This document shows positions 47,429-55,070 of a stretch of 64,000 nucleotides of DNA, in pieces. Position 1 is the stretch's first letter; every line of letters starts with the position of its first letter. This DNA comes from Neptuniibacter caesariensis (GTDB taxonomy: Bacteria > Pseudomonadota > Gammaproteobacteria > Pseudomonadales > Balneatricaceae), in NCBI RefSeq assembly GCF_000153345.1, contig NZ_CH724126.1:17854-81853 (forward strand), given 5' to 3'. The notes beneath the pieces are model-generated. The model was not told the DNA's origin. It saw nothing but the letters and a program-made list of their open reading frames with translations, and made no database searches. The position numbers and the translations under genes are program-made.

Positions 47429-48084
47429 TATTTATTCGGTGTAATCTCATCAAAATGCTCAATTGCAGAGAAGTCTTCAATTTCTCGTTTTGGCTGCTGA
47501 CTATCAGGCTGATAGATAGATAACAGGTATTGAATGCCATACTCTCTGGCACTATTCAGTACCGATAAGCTGTCATCGACCAACAATGTCGTTTCTTTAT
47601 TAAACGGCTCTACCTCTTGTAGTTTATGCCAAAACTGAGGGTTTTCTTTTGGTAAGCCAAAATCATGAGAACAGATAACATCATCCACCAGCGAATCTAA
47701 AGCCGTTTTCTCTATCTTCAGTGATAAACTATCCTGATGTGCATTTGTCACAATCACAGTCCGTATTTCATGCATTTTCAATGCTGCAAGAAAATCCTGA
47801 ACATGGGGTCTGAAAGCAATTTTATCTGCGACTTCATGCTTTAATTCGGTGATCGGCACATTCAGTTCGCGCGTCCAGTAATCCAGACAATACCAATTTA
47901 ACGTCCCCTGCTGCTCGATAATCCTTTCATGAAGCCAGGAGCGCGCTTCTTCTGTATCCATTTTATGGATCTCTGCGTAACGCAAAGGTAGATGTTCAAG
48001 CCAAAAAAAGGTATCAAAGTGAAGATCAAGAAGAGTACCGTCCATATCCAAAAGGACAGTATCAATTTTCTGCCAATCAAACAT
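47428..48084 (-). CDS. yrfG: GMP/IMP nucleotidase-type HAD hydrolase YrfG
   Basis: A 218-residue HAD phosphatase of the YrfG family, which in E. coli acts on purine nucleoside monophosphates. Motif I is TVLLDMDGTLLDLHFDTFFW near residues 9-28 with the nucleophile aspartate, motif II is TVIVTNAHQDSL near 107-118, and motif IV is TTLLVDDSLSVLNSA near 166-180. The position beside hslR and nudE supports YrfG over other HAD members. Its stop overlaps the hslR start. Confidence 0.92.
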   Translation of the reverse strand: MFDWQKIDTVLLDMDGTLLDLHFDTFFWLEHLPLRYAEIHKMDTEEARSWLHERIIEQQGTLNWYCLDYWTRELNVPITELKHEVADKIAFRPHVQDFLAALKMHEIRTVIVTNAHQDSLSLKIEKTALDSLVDDVICSHDFGLPKENPQFWHKLQEVEPFNKETTLLVDDSLSVLNSAREYGIQYLLSIYQPDSQQPKREIEDFSAIEHFDEITPNK

Positions 48085-48116
48085 TATTAAAGGCCATTCA
48101 AAGAGGAAGTCTCAGT

Positions 48117-48659
48117 ATGCCGGTTAAACCTGAAATTTTGAAGGTCACCAACACTGCGAATAGTCGATTATTTAAAGTCGAAGAGATCGAACTAAGGTTT
48201 TCCAACGGCGTTGAGCGCACCTATGAAAGGCTGGCTAATCGCGGCCGCGGTGCTGTGATGATCATCCCTGTTACAGAAGATAATGAAGTCCTGCTTATCA
48301 GAGAGTACGCCGTGGGTCTCGAGGACTATACCTTAACCTTGCCTAAGGGGTTAATTGACCCGGGTGAAGATGAGCATCAGGCGGCTGATCGAGAACTCAA
48401 AGAGGAAGCCGGATTTGGTAGTCACAAACTGGACACCTTAAAAGTGATGACATCAGCCCCGAACTATATGGGCCATAAGATCACCGCAGTAGTGGCAAGA
48501 GAGCTATACCCTTGCCGGCTCCAGGGAGATGAGCCTGAAGAGATGGAAGTGGTTAAGTGGCCACTAGAGAAGCTTGATCAACTATTATTAGATGAAGATT
48601 TCACAGAAGCCCGAGCAATAGCAGCGCTATATATGACTCGCTCATTTCTACAAAAATAA
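48117..48659 (+). CDS. nudE: ADP compounds hydrolase NudE
   Basis: A Nudix enzyme that hydrolyses ADP-ribose, NADH and diadenosine polyphosphates. The product is 180 residues and the Nudix box is GLIDPGEDEHQAADRELKEE followed by AGF (about residues 78-100). The N-terminal EEIELRFSNGVERTYERL segment is the NudE-type start. It is divergent from yrfG with 32 bp between starts, the same arrangement as in enterics, where the yrfF gene lies between. The cysQ gene is 59 bp downstream on the same strand. Confidence 0.93.
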   Translation: MPVKPEILKVTNTANSRLFKVEEIELRFSNGVERTYERLANRGRGAVMIIPVTEDNEVLLIREYAVGLEDYTLTLPKGLIDPGEDEHQAADRELKEEAGFGSHKLDTLKVMTSAPNYMGHKITAVVARELYPCRLQGDEPEEMEVVKWPLEKLDQLLLDEDFTEARAIAALYMTRSFLQK

Positions 48660-48718
48660 TAGGAAATAAGGCCTGCTTGAAATCTGTTAATCAGAGTAGA
48701 GAATAAATAGGAAGCTCC

Positions 48719-49531
48719 ATGGACCAGCAGCGTTTGATTACACCGTTGATTCAAATATGCGAACGAGCCAGCAAGGCGATCCTTGAGATCTATCAAGGTG
48801 AACATTTTTCAGTAGAAACCAAGCAAGATAATTCGCCAGTGACTCAAGCAGATATTGCTGCTCACGAGATCATCAAAAAAGGGCTTTTTGAACTGACACC
48901 TGATATTCCTCAACTCAGTGAAGAAGAAGGGATTAGTTACCAGCAAAGAAAAAACTGGTCTCGATTCTGGTGCATTGACCCTCTAGATGGCACTAAAGAA
49001 TTTATTCACCGAAATGGCGAATTCACTATTAACATCGCGCTGATAGAGGATAATAAGCCTGTCCTCGGGATTATCTACATCCCTGTCAGCGATATTGTCT
49101 ATTGGGGTGGCAGCCAGATTAATGCCTGGAAAAAACAGCCTAATCACCCACCTGCTCAGATACGCAGTAAGCCAATGGGACCAGAACTTATCGTCGCCGC
49201 AAGCCGCAGACATGGCCAGGACGAACATCACAATCTGCTTAAACCCATCGAACATCGCTTCCAGCATGTAACAAACAAAGGCATGGGTAGCTCACTGAAA
49301 ATGTGTCTGATCGCCGAAGGACTCGCAGATTTCTATCCACGCCTATTCCCGACCAGCGAATGGGATACCGCAGCAGCGCAAGCCATTGTAGAAGCAGCGG
49401 GAGGTAAGCTGGTCAACGCAAGTGACCTACATCCGCTTCGGTATAACGAGCGAGAGTCACTGATCAATCCCTTCTTTTTTGTCTGCGGAGATCCGCAGTT
49501 TCCACTGGAAGAGATAAGGGTCAAGCATTGA
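48719..49531 (+). CDS. cysQ: 3'(2'),5'-bisphosphate nucleotidase
   Basis: Removes the 3' phosphate from PAP, a toxic by-product of sulfate assimilation. The product is 270 residues, normal for CysQ. It belongs to the magnesium-dependent, lithium-sensitive inositol monophosphatase fold. Metal-binding parts are DNSPVTQADIAAHE near residues 37-50, LSEEEG near 65-70, CIDPLDGTKEFI near 86-97 and SEWDTAAAQAIVEAAGG near 218-234. It follows nudE in the same direction. Confidence 0.95.
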   Translation: MDQQRLITPLIQICERASKAILEIYQGEHFSVETKQDNSPVTQADIAAHEIIKKGLFELTPDIPQLSEEEGISYQQRKNWSRFWCIDPLDGTKEFIHRNGEFTINIALIEDNKPVLGIIYIPVSDIVYWGGSQINAWKKQPNHPPAQIRSKPMGPELIVAASRRHGQDEHHNLLKPIEHRFQHVTNKGMGSSLKMCLIAEGLADFYPRLFPTSEWDTAAAQAIVEAAGGKLVNASDLHPLRYNERESLINPFFFVCGDPQFPLEEIRVKH

Positions 49532-49536
49532 GAGAA

Positions 49537-49560
49537 GCCTGCGAAGGGATCTTCGCAGGC
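49537..49560. terminator. Stem-loop after cysQ
   Basis: A 10-bp GCCTGCGAAG/CTTCGCAGGC stem with a GGAT-type loop sits between convergent cysQ and the small Cys-protein gene. No strong T-run follows on either side, so it may be a weak terminator. Confidence 0.5.
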
Positions 49561-49569
49561 AGATCGAGA

Positions 49570-49848
49570 TTATTCGGAGCAGGAAAGCGAACCCGCTCTG
49601 ACCACTTCTTCAACCTTATATTTAAAATCAGGGTCATTAACCTGATTAGCCATAATCAGTTTCACTTCATTATCGCTAAAGTGTTTGTGAACATACTTAG
49701 CCAAGCAATCACAACGCTCTTCTGTTGCACCCTCGCCTTGCATACAACCCTCTTTAAAAGGGCCAAATGTACTGGAAGTCAGAAACTGGGTTTTGACCGC
49801 TAGAATAGCGATCGCTACAAAAGAGATCCAAAGCAAAACTTTATACAT
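49570..49848 (-). CDS. Small membrane-anchored Cys-containing protein
   Basis: A 92-residue protein I do not recognise. One N-terminal hydrophobic helix (VLLWISFVAIAILAVKT, about residues 4-20) acts as a signal or anchor, so the rest is likely periplasmic. It contains four cysteines, in GCMQGEG, RCDCLAKYV and LSCSE. The CDC pair is reminiscent of disulfide-type or metal-binding proteins but no known motif fits. It is convergent with cysQ and divergent from sodB, separated by 292 bp from the sodB start. Confidence 0.65.
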   Translation of the reverse strand: MYKVLLWISFVAIAILAVKTQFLTSSTFGPFKEGCMQGEGATEERCDCLAKYVHKHFSDNEVKLIMANQVNDPDFKYKVEEVVRAGSLSCSE

Positions 49849-50140
49849 CGTTAGAAATCACTTTATTTATAGTTATATAGAATCAGGTCACTCATTCTAG
49901 GGTTAAAGCATGACAGTTTCAGCAAACTTTAGTCGCAGCCCTTTAAAAACAGAAAAATGAACCAATATAACTGTCAGTTCGTAACAAAAAGCACACTTTT
50001 TGTACCATGAAAAGATAAGACTTGAGTGCTATCATTTCCTGGCTTTTTGTTTTTAATGGTTGTCTGCAACTCGTGAGCACACAAGAGACGCAGATAACAT
50101 CTGACAATTGTCTTTATGACTGACGAATAAGGTGACACTT
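49849..50140 (+). promoter_or_regulatory. sodB upstream region
   Basis: A 292-bp gap before sodB holding a short AT-rich inverted repeat ACAAAAAG-CACA-CTTTTTGT at 49984-50003 and a 10-bp palindrome GACAATTGTC at 50103-50112 close to the start codon. AAGGTGA precedes the ATG. I find no Fur box and no clearly paired -35/-10. Confidence 0.35.
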
Positions 50141-50722
50141 ATGAGCTTTGAACTTCCGCCGCTACCTTATGCAAAGGACGCTCTGGAACCACACATCTCC
50201 GCTGAAACTCTGGACTTCCACCACGGCAAACACCACAACACTTACGTTGTTAAGCTGAACGGTCTGGTTCCTGGTACTGAGTACGAAGGTAAAACTCTGG
50301 AAGAGATCATCACTTCTGCGCCAGCTGGCGGCGTTTTCAACAACGCAGCTCAGATCTGGAACCACACTTTCTACTGGAACTGCCTGTCTCCAAACGGTGG
50401 CGGTGAGCCAACAGGTGCGATCGCTGATGCTATCAATGCTAAATGGGGCTCTTTTGCTGCATTCCAGGAAGAACTGAACGACAAAGCTGTAAACAACTTT
50501 GGTTCTAGCTGGACATGGTTGGTTAAAAACGCTGACGGTTCTATCGAGATCGTTAACACTAGCAACGCTGGCTGCCCACTGACTGAAGGTCAGACTCCAC
50601 TGCTAACCGTTGACCTGTGGGAACACGCTTACTACATCGATTACCGTAACGTTCGTCCTGATTACCTGAAAGGTTTCTGGGCGCTGGTAAACTGGGACTT
50701 TGTTAACGAAAACTTCGCATAA
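50141..50722 (+). CDS. sodB: Iron superoxide dismutase
   Basis: Converts superoxide to hydrogen peroxide and oxygen in the cytoplasm. The product is 193 residues. The four metal ligands are the histidine in [11 protein letters not shown] near residue 27, the one in IWNHTFYWN near 74, and the Asp and His of [14 protein letters not shown] near 157-161. The glutamine in AAQIWNHTF is the usual mark of the iron rather than manganese enzyme. The ATG is preceded by AAGGTGA; a GTG three codons upstream is less likely. Codon use is very biased, typical of a highly expressed gene. Confidence 0.96.
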   Translation: MSFELPPLPYAKDALEPHISAETLDFHHGKHHNTYVVKLNGLVPGTEYEGKTLEEIITSAPAGGVFNNAAQIWNHTFYWNCLSPNGGGEPTGAIADAINAKWGSFAAFQEELNDKAVNNFGSSWTWLVKNADGSIEIVNTSNAGCPLTEGQTPLLTVDLWEHAYYIDYRNVRPDYLKGFWALVNWDFVNENFA

Positions 50723-50738
50723 GTTTCGTTCTCCCGAT

Positions 50739-50768
50739 AAAAAAGGCACCTTATGGTGCCTTTTTTTA
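50739..50768. terminator. Bidirectional terminator between sodB and tesA
   Basis: An AAAAAAGGCACC/GGTGCCTTTTTTT stem with a TTAT loop lies between convergent sodB and tesA and suits both strands. Confidence 0.93.
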
Positions 50769-50770
50769 TG

Positions 50771-51373
50771 CTAGTTGATCAGTGGCTCTAAATGCGGCCA
50801 CACTGTATTGAGCAAGTAAGGCTGACCTTCTGCGCTGGGATGTATGCCATCATCCTGCATCCGTTCTGGCACCAACGCCACTTGCTCCATAAAAAAGGGC
50901 ACAAGCGCTACATTCTCATCTTCGGCGATTACAGGATAGATCTCACTAAACTGTTTGTTATAAGCCGCACCATAATTAGAGGGGAGCTGAATGCCGAGCA
51001 GCAGCACTTGCGCACCGCTATCCTTTGCCATATTCACCAACCGGCTCAGGTTTCTTTTGATCGCAAATGGCGGAGTACCCCGTAAGCCATCATTACCACC
51101 CAGTTCAATAATTACGATTTCTGCATCAACCTGTTTCAACAAAGTTTTGAGACGCGCTATGCCATTTTGAGTAGTATCACCACTGACACTCGCGTTAATA
51201 ACATCGTAGGCATAGCCTTCTGTGGCCATTTTCTCTTCCAATAGGGCCACCCACCCCTCTTCAGGGGCCATCTGATAAGCGGCCGACAGACTGTCACCCA
51301 AAACAATAAGGGAACGCGCTTGAACCGGAAGTGTCAGAAATACGAATAATAGGAAGGTAATAGCGGTACGCAC
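50771..51373 (-). CDS. tesA: Periplasmic SGNH esterase / thioesterase I
   Basis: A multifunctional acyl-CoA thioesterase, protease I and lysophospholipase of the SGNH hydrolase family. The product is 200 residues with a signal peptide (RTAITFLLFVFLTLPVQARS, cleaved near ARS). Catalytic motifs are VLGDSLSAAYQM with the nucleophile serine near residue 28, the GGNDGLRG block and DGIHPSAEGQ with the Asp and His near 170-180. It begins with a GTG preceded by AAGG and starts 11 bp from ybbA on the opposite strand, the conserved tesA-ybbA divergent pair. Confidence 0.93.
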   Translation of the reverse strand: MRTAITFLLFVFLTLPVQARSLIVLGDSLSAAYQMAPEEGWVALLEEKMATEGYAYDVINASVSGDTTQNGIARLKTLLKQVDAEIVIIELGGNDGLRGTPPFAIKRNLSRLVNMAKDSGAQVLLLGIQLPSNYGAAYNKQFSEIYPVIAEDENVALVPFFMEQVALVPERMQDDGIHPSAEGQPYLLNTVWPHLEPLIN

Positions 51374-51384
51374 GGGAAAACCTT

Positions 51385-52074
51385 ATGACAGTTAATATGG
51401 ATACAGTAATCAATGCTCAGGATCTCGCAAAACGCTTCAGTACTCAAGCTGGCCAGGTCGAGCTTTTTCAAAACATCAACTTACAGATTCAACGTGGCGA
51501 AAGTGTCGCCATTATTGGCCCATCGGGTACAGGGAAATCCACACTACTCTCAATTTTAGCAGGTCTGGATCACCCGAGTTCAGGGAAGATTCTACTGAAC
51601 AATACTGATCTGTCTGAATTGGACGATAAACATCAGGCAGAGTTCCGTAACCAACATATCAGTTTTGTTTTTCAGGCATTTCACCTACTGCCGGATCTGA
51701 CAGCGCTGGAAAATGTCATGCTCCCGTTGCAGATTCGCAATCACAGCGAGGCTCGACAAGAGGCCAAAGAGTGGCTGGAGCGTGTAGGACTGGGCCCACG
51801 AATTGGCCATAAGCCGGCGGAGCTTTCAGGGGGAGAGCAACAGCGGGTAGCAATCGCTCGCAGCTTTGCAACAAATCCAACCCTGCTTTTTGCCGATGAG
51901 CCAACAGGTAATCTGGATGAGCAAACCGGCAACCAGATCATCGAGCAGCTGTTTAATATCAACAAGGATCAGAACACCACCCTCATTCTGATTACCCATG
52001 ATCCCTCTCTGGCCAAACGCTGCGACCGCTCTCTGCGTTTGCATAACGGTCAGCTGACGGAGATTGAAGCATGA
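51385..52074 (+). CDS. ybbA: ABC transporter ATP-binding protein YbbA
   Basis: The ATPase of an export-type ABC system. The product is 229 residues with Walker [10 protein letters not shown], the Q-loop region, signature [13 protein letters not shown] and Walker B LLFADEP, all intact. It resembles LolD and MacB ATPases. The stop overlaps the permease start by 4 bp. The pair tesA/ybbAP is conserved in gammaproteobacteria, and the transported substrate is not well established. Confidence 0.93.
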   Translation: MTVNMDTVINAQDLAKRFSTQAGQVELFQNINLQIQRGESVAIIGPSGTGKSTLLSILAGLDHPSSGKILLNNTDLSELDDKHQAEFRNQHISFVFQAFHLLPDLTALENVMLPLQIRNHSEARQEAKEWLERVGLGPRIGHKPAELSGGEQQRVAIARSFATNPTLLFADEPTGNLDEQTGNQIIEQLFNINKDQNTTLILITHDPSLAKRCDRSLRLHNGQLTEIEA

Positions 52075-54530
52075 CTCACTCCCCTATTTTCAAGCTGGCA
52101 GCCCAGCAGGGGCTAAGCAACTTAAAGCTCAGTGAATGGCGTGCTTTAATTATCGCCCTCATGCTGGCGATTATGGTGGCAAGCCTAATGGCGGTATTAG
52201 GGGATCGAATTGAACGCACCCTGATGCGTCAGGGCAGCGCAATTCTTGGTGGCGATCTGGTACTGAGTAACAGCCGCCCCCTATCCGTAAATGCTGCCGA
52301 GTTAGCAACACGCTTTGATCTCAAGGTAAACGAAGTCACCCAATTGGCGACCATGGCCAATAGTGATGAAAATTTTCTACTGGTTACTATTCGTGCGCTA
52401 AGCGCACCATACCCTCGCGGCAATATCGCCCTGGAGCAACCCTACGCGCTCCCATTACCTAAGCCCGGTGAGGCCTGGGCTGAAGCGGGTGTTTTCGAGC
52501 GCATGAACTTACAGGTAGGCGACCGCCTGACCCTAGGCAATACAGCCTTTGTGTTAAGCCATAAAATTGAATCGGCACCTGACAGAGGGCGTGGATTTAT
52601 CAGTTTTAACCCCCAGCTCATCATTAATGCCAACGAGCTACAAAACACCGGGTTAATTGGTCCTGGTGCGCGTATGCAATATCGCCAGCTATATGCAGGC
52701 TCAGAAGAGGCTATCAAGCGGTTAGAACAACAGCTTCAAACTAATACTGCAACTGGCGAGCGCATTACCACGCTTAGAAGCGATGAGGGCCAGCAAAATA
52801 GCGCATTAACCAAAGCATCATCATATCTGCGGCTAGGCGCTCTGTTTTCCATATTCATAGCAGCCATGACGATCTTTTTGAGCCTGCGCCGTTTCACCCA
52901 AAGCCAGAACAAACGTGCGGCCCTTTTAAAAACCTTAGGTATGAACAACCAACAACTGCTTAGGCTCTATTTACTGCAGTTGGCCTATGCCTGGTGCTTC
53001 TGCACCCTGTCAGGTGTTTTATTAGCTCTGGCGTTAGAACAAGGCGGGCTTGCGCTACTCAGTGGATTAATACCTCAACCTGTGCCTGAAGCCAGCCTGG
53101 GAGCATACTTCTCTGGGCCTTTGCTGGGCTTGGCTATACTGGTCTGCCTTGGCCTGCCTACGTTGTTCCGCTTACAACGAAGCAACCCTATGCAGCTTTT
53201 GCAGGCACGCCCAGCTAAATTAACCTGGGGAGGAAATCTACCTTATATTCTGGCATTCCTATGCCTGCTGTTACTGACCAGTTGGTATCTGAATAGCCTG
53301 CTATTAACCCTAAGCCTGAGTGTGATTTTATTGATTATCGGCAGCACTCTGGGGGTGCTTGGAGCCCACATCGCGCGCTTCCTTTGTCAGCGTTTTGCCA
53401 GCATACACCCGTTAGGTAACCTATTGATGAGCCGGGTTAATCAGCAGCAGCGCTGGTATCGTATACAGATACCGGTTATCTGCCTGCTTTTTTCATTGCT
53501 GAGCATCAATACGATCGCCCTCAACGACTTGTTGAATCGGTGGCAGGCCCAATTACCAACAGATACCCCCGACCATTTTCTGATCAACATTCAGGATTGG
53601 GAGAAAGATGATGTCGAAACATTATTGGAAAAGCATCAAGTAGATGATCATTTATGGCCTATCTATCGCGGCCGCTTGGTAAAAGTAAACGATCTTCCGC
53701 TAGCCGATACGATGACCCCTGAGCAACTGGCGCAACCCTCGCTACGCCGCGAACTCAATCTGACCAGTTCCATCAGTATGCCCTCCCATAACAAGCTACT
53801 CTCTGGCAACTGGGCAACTGAGAATTCAGTCTCTATCGAACAAGAGGAAGCGGAAGAACTCGGCCTGGAGCTTGGTGATAAAGTCAGCTTTGATGTAGGT
53901 GGCCAGGAAGTAAGCGCTAAGATCACCAGTATTCGGGCAGTAAAATGGGACACTTTCCAACCCAACTTTTACTTCATTTTCTCACCCGATACGGTCAAGG
54001 ACCTTACCGCAAGCTATATGACCAGCTTTCATCTGGGAGCTAACAGTGCTGAAGTCGGACGAGAGCTTATTCAGCAATTCCCAACCATTACCCTGATCGA
54101 CGTGCGTCAGATCCTCGACCAACTTCAACAACTCCTCAGTAAGTTATCGCTATTATCAGGCTTACTGATGCTTCTGACGACCGCTTCGGGTGTTATTTTG
54201 CTTTACGTCACCCTGACTCAGGAGTTAGAACAAAGGAAGTACGAAAATGCGCTTCTGCAAACGCTCGGCGCAAGTAAGCGCCAATGTATGCAACTTGATC
54301 GCCTGGAGATGGCTTTGGTAGGCGGGTTGAGCGGATTACTTGCCGTACTCATTATCGAACTGAGCTTATGGCCCATTCATAAATTGCTGATCAACCTGGA
54401 ACCTTCGCTCCATCCGGAGCTTTGGATTACTTTGCCACTGACCGGCTTCGGGCTATTTTTCCTGATCAGCCTTGTTAGTCATCGACAGCAGAGCATGCCG
54501 CAAAGCTACAACACACTAACCAGCAGATAA
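52071..54530 (+). CDS. ybbP: ABC transporter permease YbbP-like
   Basis: An 819-residue FtsX-type permease. Hydrophobic segments cluster near the N-terminus (about 20-40), in the middle (two helix groups about 260-380) and at the C-terminus (three helices, about 690-810). Large periplasmic loops in the first half and around 480-680 are MacB-like. It overlaps ybbA by 4 bp and both form one transport unit of the LolCDE/MacB superfamily. The size and duplication agree with YbbP, whose function is not established. Confidence 0.9.
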   Translation: MTHSPIFKLAAQQGLSNLKLSEWRALIIALMLAIMVASLMAVLGDRIERTLMRQGSAILGGDLVLSNSRPLSVNAAELATRFDLKVNEVTQLATMANSDENFLLVTIRALSAPYPRGNIALEQPYALPLPKPGEAWAEAGVFERMNLQVGDRLTLGNTAFVLSHKIESAPDRGRGFISFNPQLIINANELQNTGLIGPGARMQYRQLYAGSEEAIKRLEQQLQTNTATGERITTLRSDEGQQNSALTKASSYLRLGALFSIFIAAMTIFLSLRRFTQSQNKRAALLKTLGMNNQQLLRLYLLQLAYAWCFCTLSGVLLALALEQGGLALLSGLIPQPVPEASLGAYFSGPLLGLAILVCLGLPTLFRLQRSNPMQLLQARPAKLTWGGNLPYILAFLCLLLLTSWYLNSLLLTLSLSVILLIIGSTLGVLGAHIARFLCQRFASIHPLGNLLMSRVNQQQRWYRIQIPVICLLFSLLSINTIALNDLLNRWQAQLPTDTPDHFLINIQDWEKDDVETLLEKHQVDDHLWPIYRGRLVKVNDLPLADTMTPEQLAQPSLRRELNLTSSISMPSHNKLLSGNWATENSVSIEQEEAEELGLELGDKVSFDVGGQEVSAKITSIRAVKWDTFQPNFYFIFSPDTVKDLTASYMTSFHLGANSAEVGRELIQQFPTITLIDVRQILDQLQQLLSKLSLLSGLLMLLTTASGVILLYVTLTQELEQRKYENALLQTLGASKRQCMQLDRLEMALVGGLSGLLAVLIIELSLWPIHKLLINLEPSLHPELWITLPLTGFGLFFLISLVSHRQQSMPQSYNTLTSR

Positions 54531-54537
54531 ATGCTAA

Positions 54538-54577
54538 CCGGCTTTGGCATATCCGTGCTAAAGCCGGTCTATTTTCT
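54538..54577 (+). terminator. Terminator of the ybbAP operon
   Basis: An 8-bp CCGGCTTT/AAAGCCGG stem with an additional GCA/TGC pairing in the loop is followed by the T-rich tail TCTATTTTCTT, 8 bp past the ybbP stop. Confidence 0.75.
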
Positions 54578-54849
54578 TATCGATTTTTTAGTGCCATTAA
54601 TAGCGCCAGGTAAAATTTACTCTTCTTCTCTTTAATCCTGAGTGACTCAACCGCTTTCTCTCGATATACCAATTCGATATCTGGATCTTTATTGATAGCC
54701 TTGCCAACAGATACCTGAGCCAATAATTGTGATGACGCCTGAAACGTCGATAGGGAAAAATCACTTGCCGTTGTTACAGGTGACACAAGAAAGAACATCA
54801 GCACTATAGGGATGTGCCTAGCGTTAAGACGGACGTTAATCGTTTTCAT
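54577..54849 (-). CDS. Small secreted protein under c-di-GMP riboswitch control
   Basis: A 90-residue protein of unknown family. A long signal peptide (about residues 1-28, with a basic start and IPIVLMFFLVSP core, cleaved near TTA-SD) exports it. The mature part is about 60 residues with a hydrophilic charged centre (REKAVESLRIKEKKSK) and the end KFYLALLMALKNR, predicted helical. Ribosome site GAGGAGG lies 5 bp before the ATG. The gene is preceded by a c-di-GMP-I aptamer and is the next gene after the GGDEF-EAL-CZB enzyme on the same strand. I recognise no motif for adhesion or enzymatic activity. Confidence 0.7.
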   Translation of the reverse strand: MKTINVRLNARHIPIVLMFFLVSPVTTASDFSLSTFQASSQLLAQVSVGKAINKDPDIELVYREKAVESLRIKEKKSKFYLALLMALKNR

Positions 54850-54911
54850 AAAGACCTCCTCACTCTAAACGTGCGAGACCCTCAAAAACGAAATTCCTTG
54901 GGGTAACTCTC

Positions 54912-54988
54912 CTGTGGCGGTCCGGCTGTCCCATTGGGACCCGTGACTTTGCGTCACCCGATTACTCGGGTTTTGCCTTTTCGAGAGA
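54912..54988 (-). promoter_or_regulatory. Cyclic di-GMP-I (GEMM) riboswitch aptamer
   Basis: On the minus strand the transcript contains the GEMM core in order: GGCAAAACCCGAG-type start, a P2 hairpin CCCGAGUAAUCGGG, the invariant-like linker UGACGCAAAGUCA, a P3 hairpin built on GGGUCCC-AAUG-GGGAC, then AGCCGGACCGCC. This matches the conserved GGCAAA...GACGCAAAG...CGGxxGCC pattern of c-di-GMP-I aptamers. P1 can be extended by CUCUC pairing with GAGAG. I see no intrinsic terminator before the ATG, so control is more likely on translation than on termination. Confidence 0.9.
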
Positions 54989-55010
54989 GGATCTCATTAA
55001 ACAAGCCAAA

Positions 55011-55024
55011 CAAACGCTTGTTTA
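55011..55024. promoter_or_regulatory. Second copy of the CAAAC-N4-GTTTA operator
   Basis: CAAACGCTTGTTTA lies about 30 bp upstream of the riboswitch aptamer, in the region that must contain its promoter. A candidate TTGACT-18-TATGTG lies just above it on the minus strand. The 16-bp core AAACAAACGCTTGTTT differs by one base from that at 20248-20263. Confidence 0.5.
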
Positions 55025-55070
55025 ACCAGCATAGCACATACCTGTACAAAGAATAACCAGTCAATACTGA

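Noticed and set aside
49984-50003. Terminator in front of sodB
   Set aside because: The inverted repeat is nearly all A and T, too weak to stop transcription, and lies inside the sodB upstream region.
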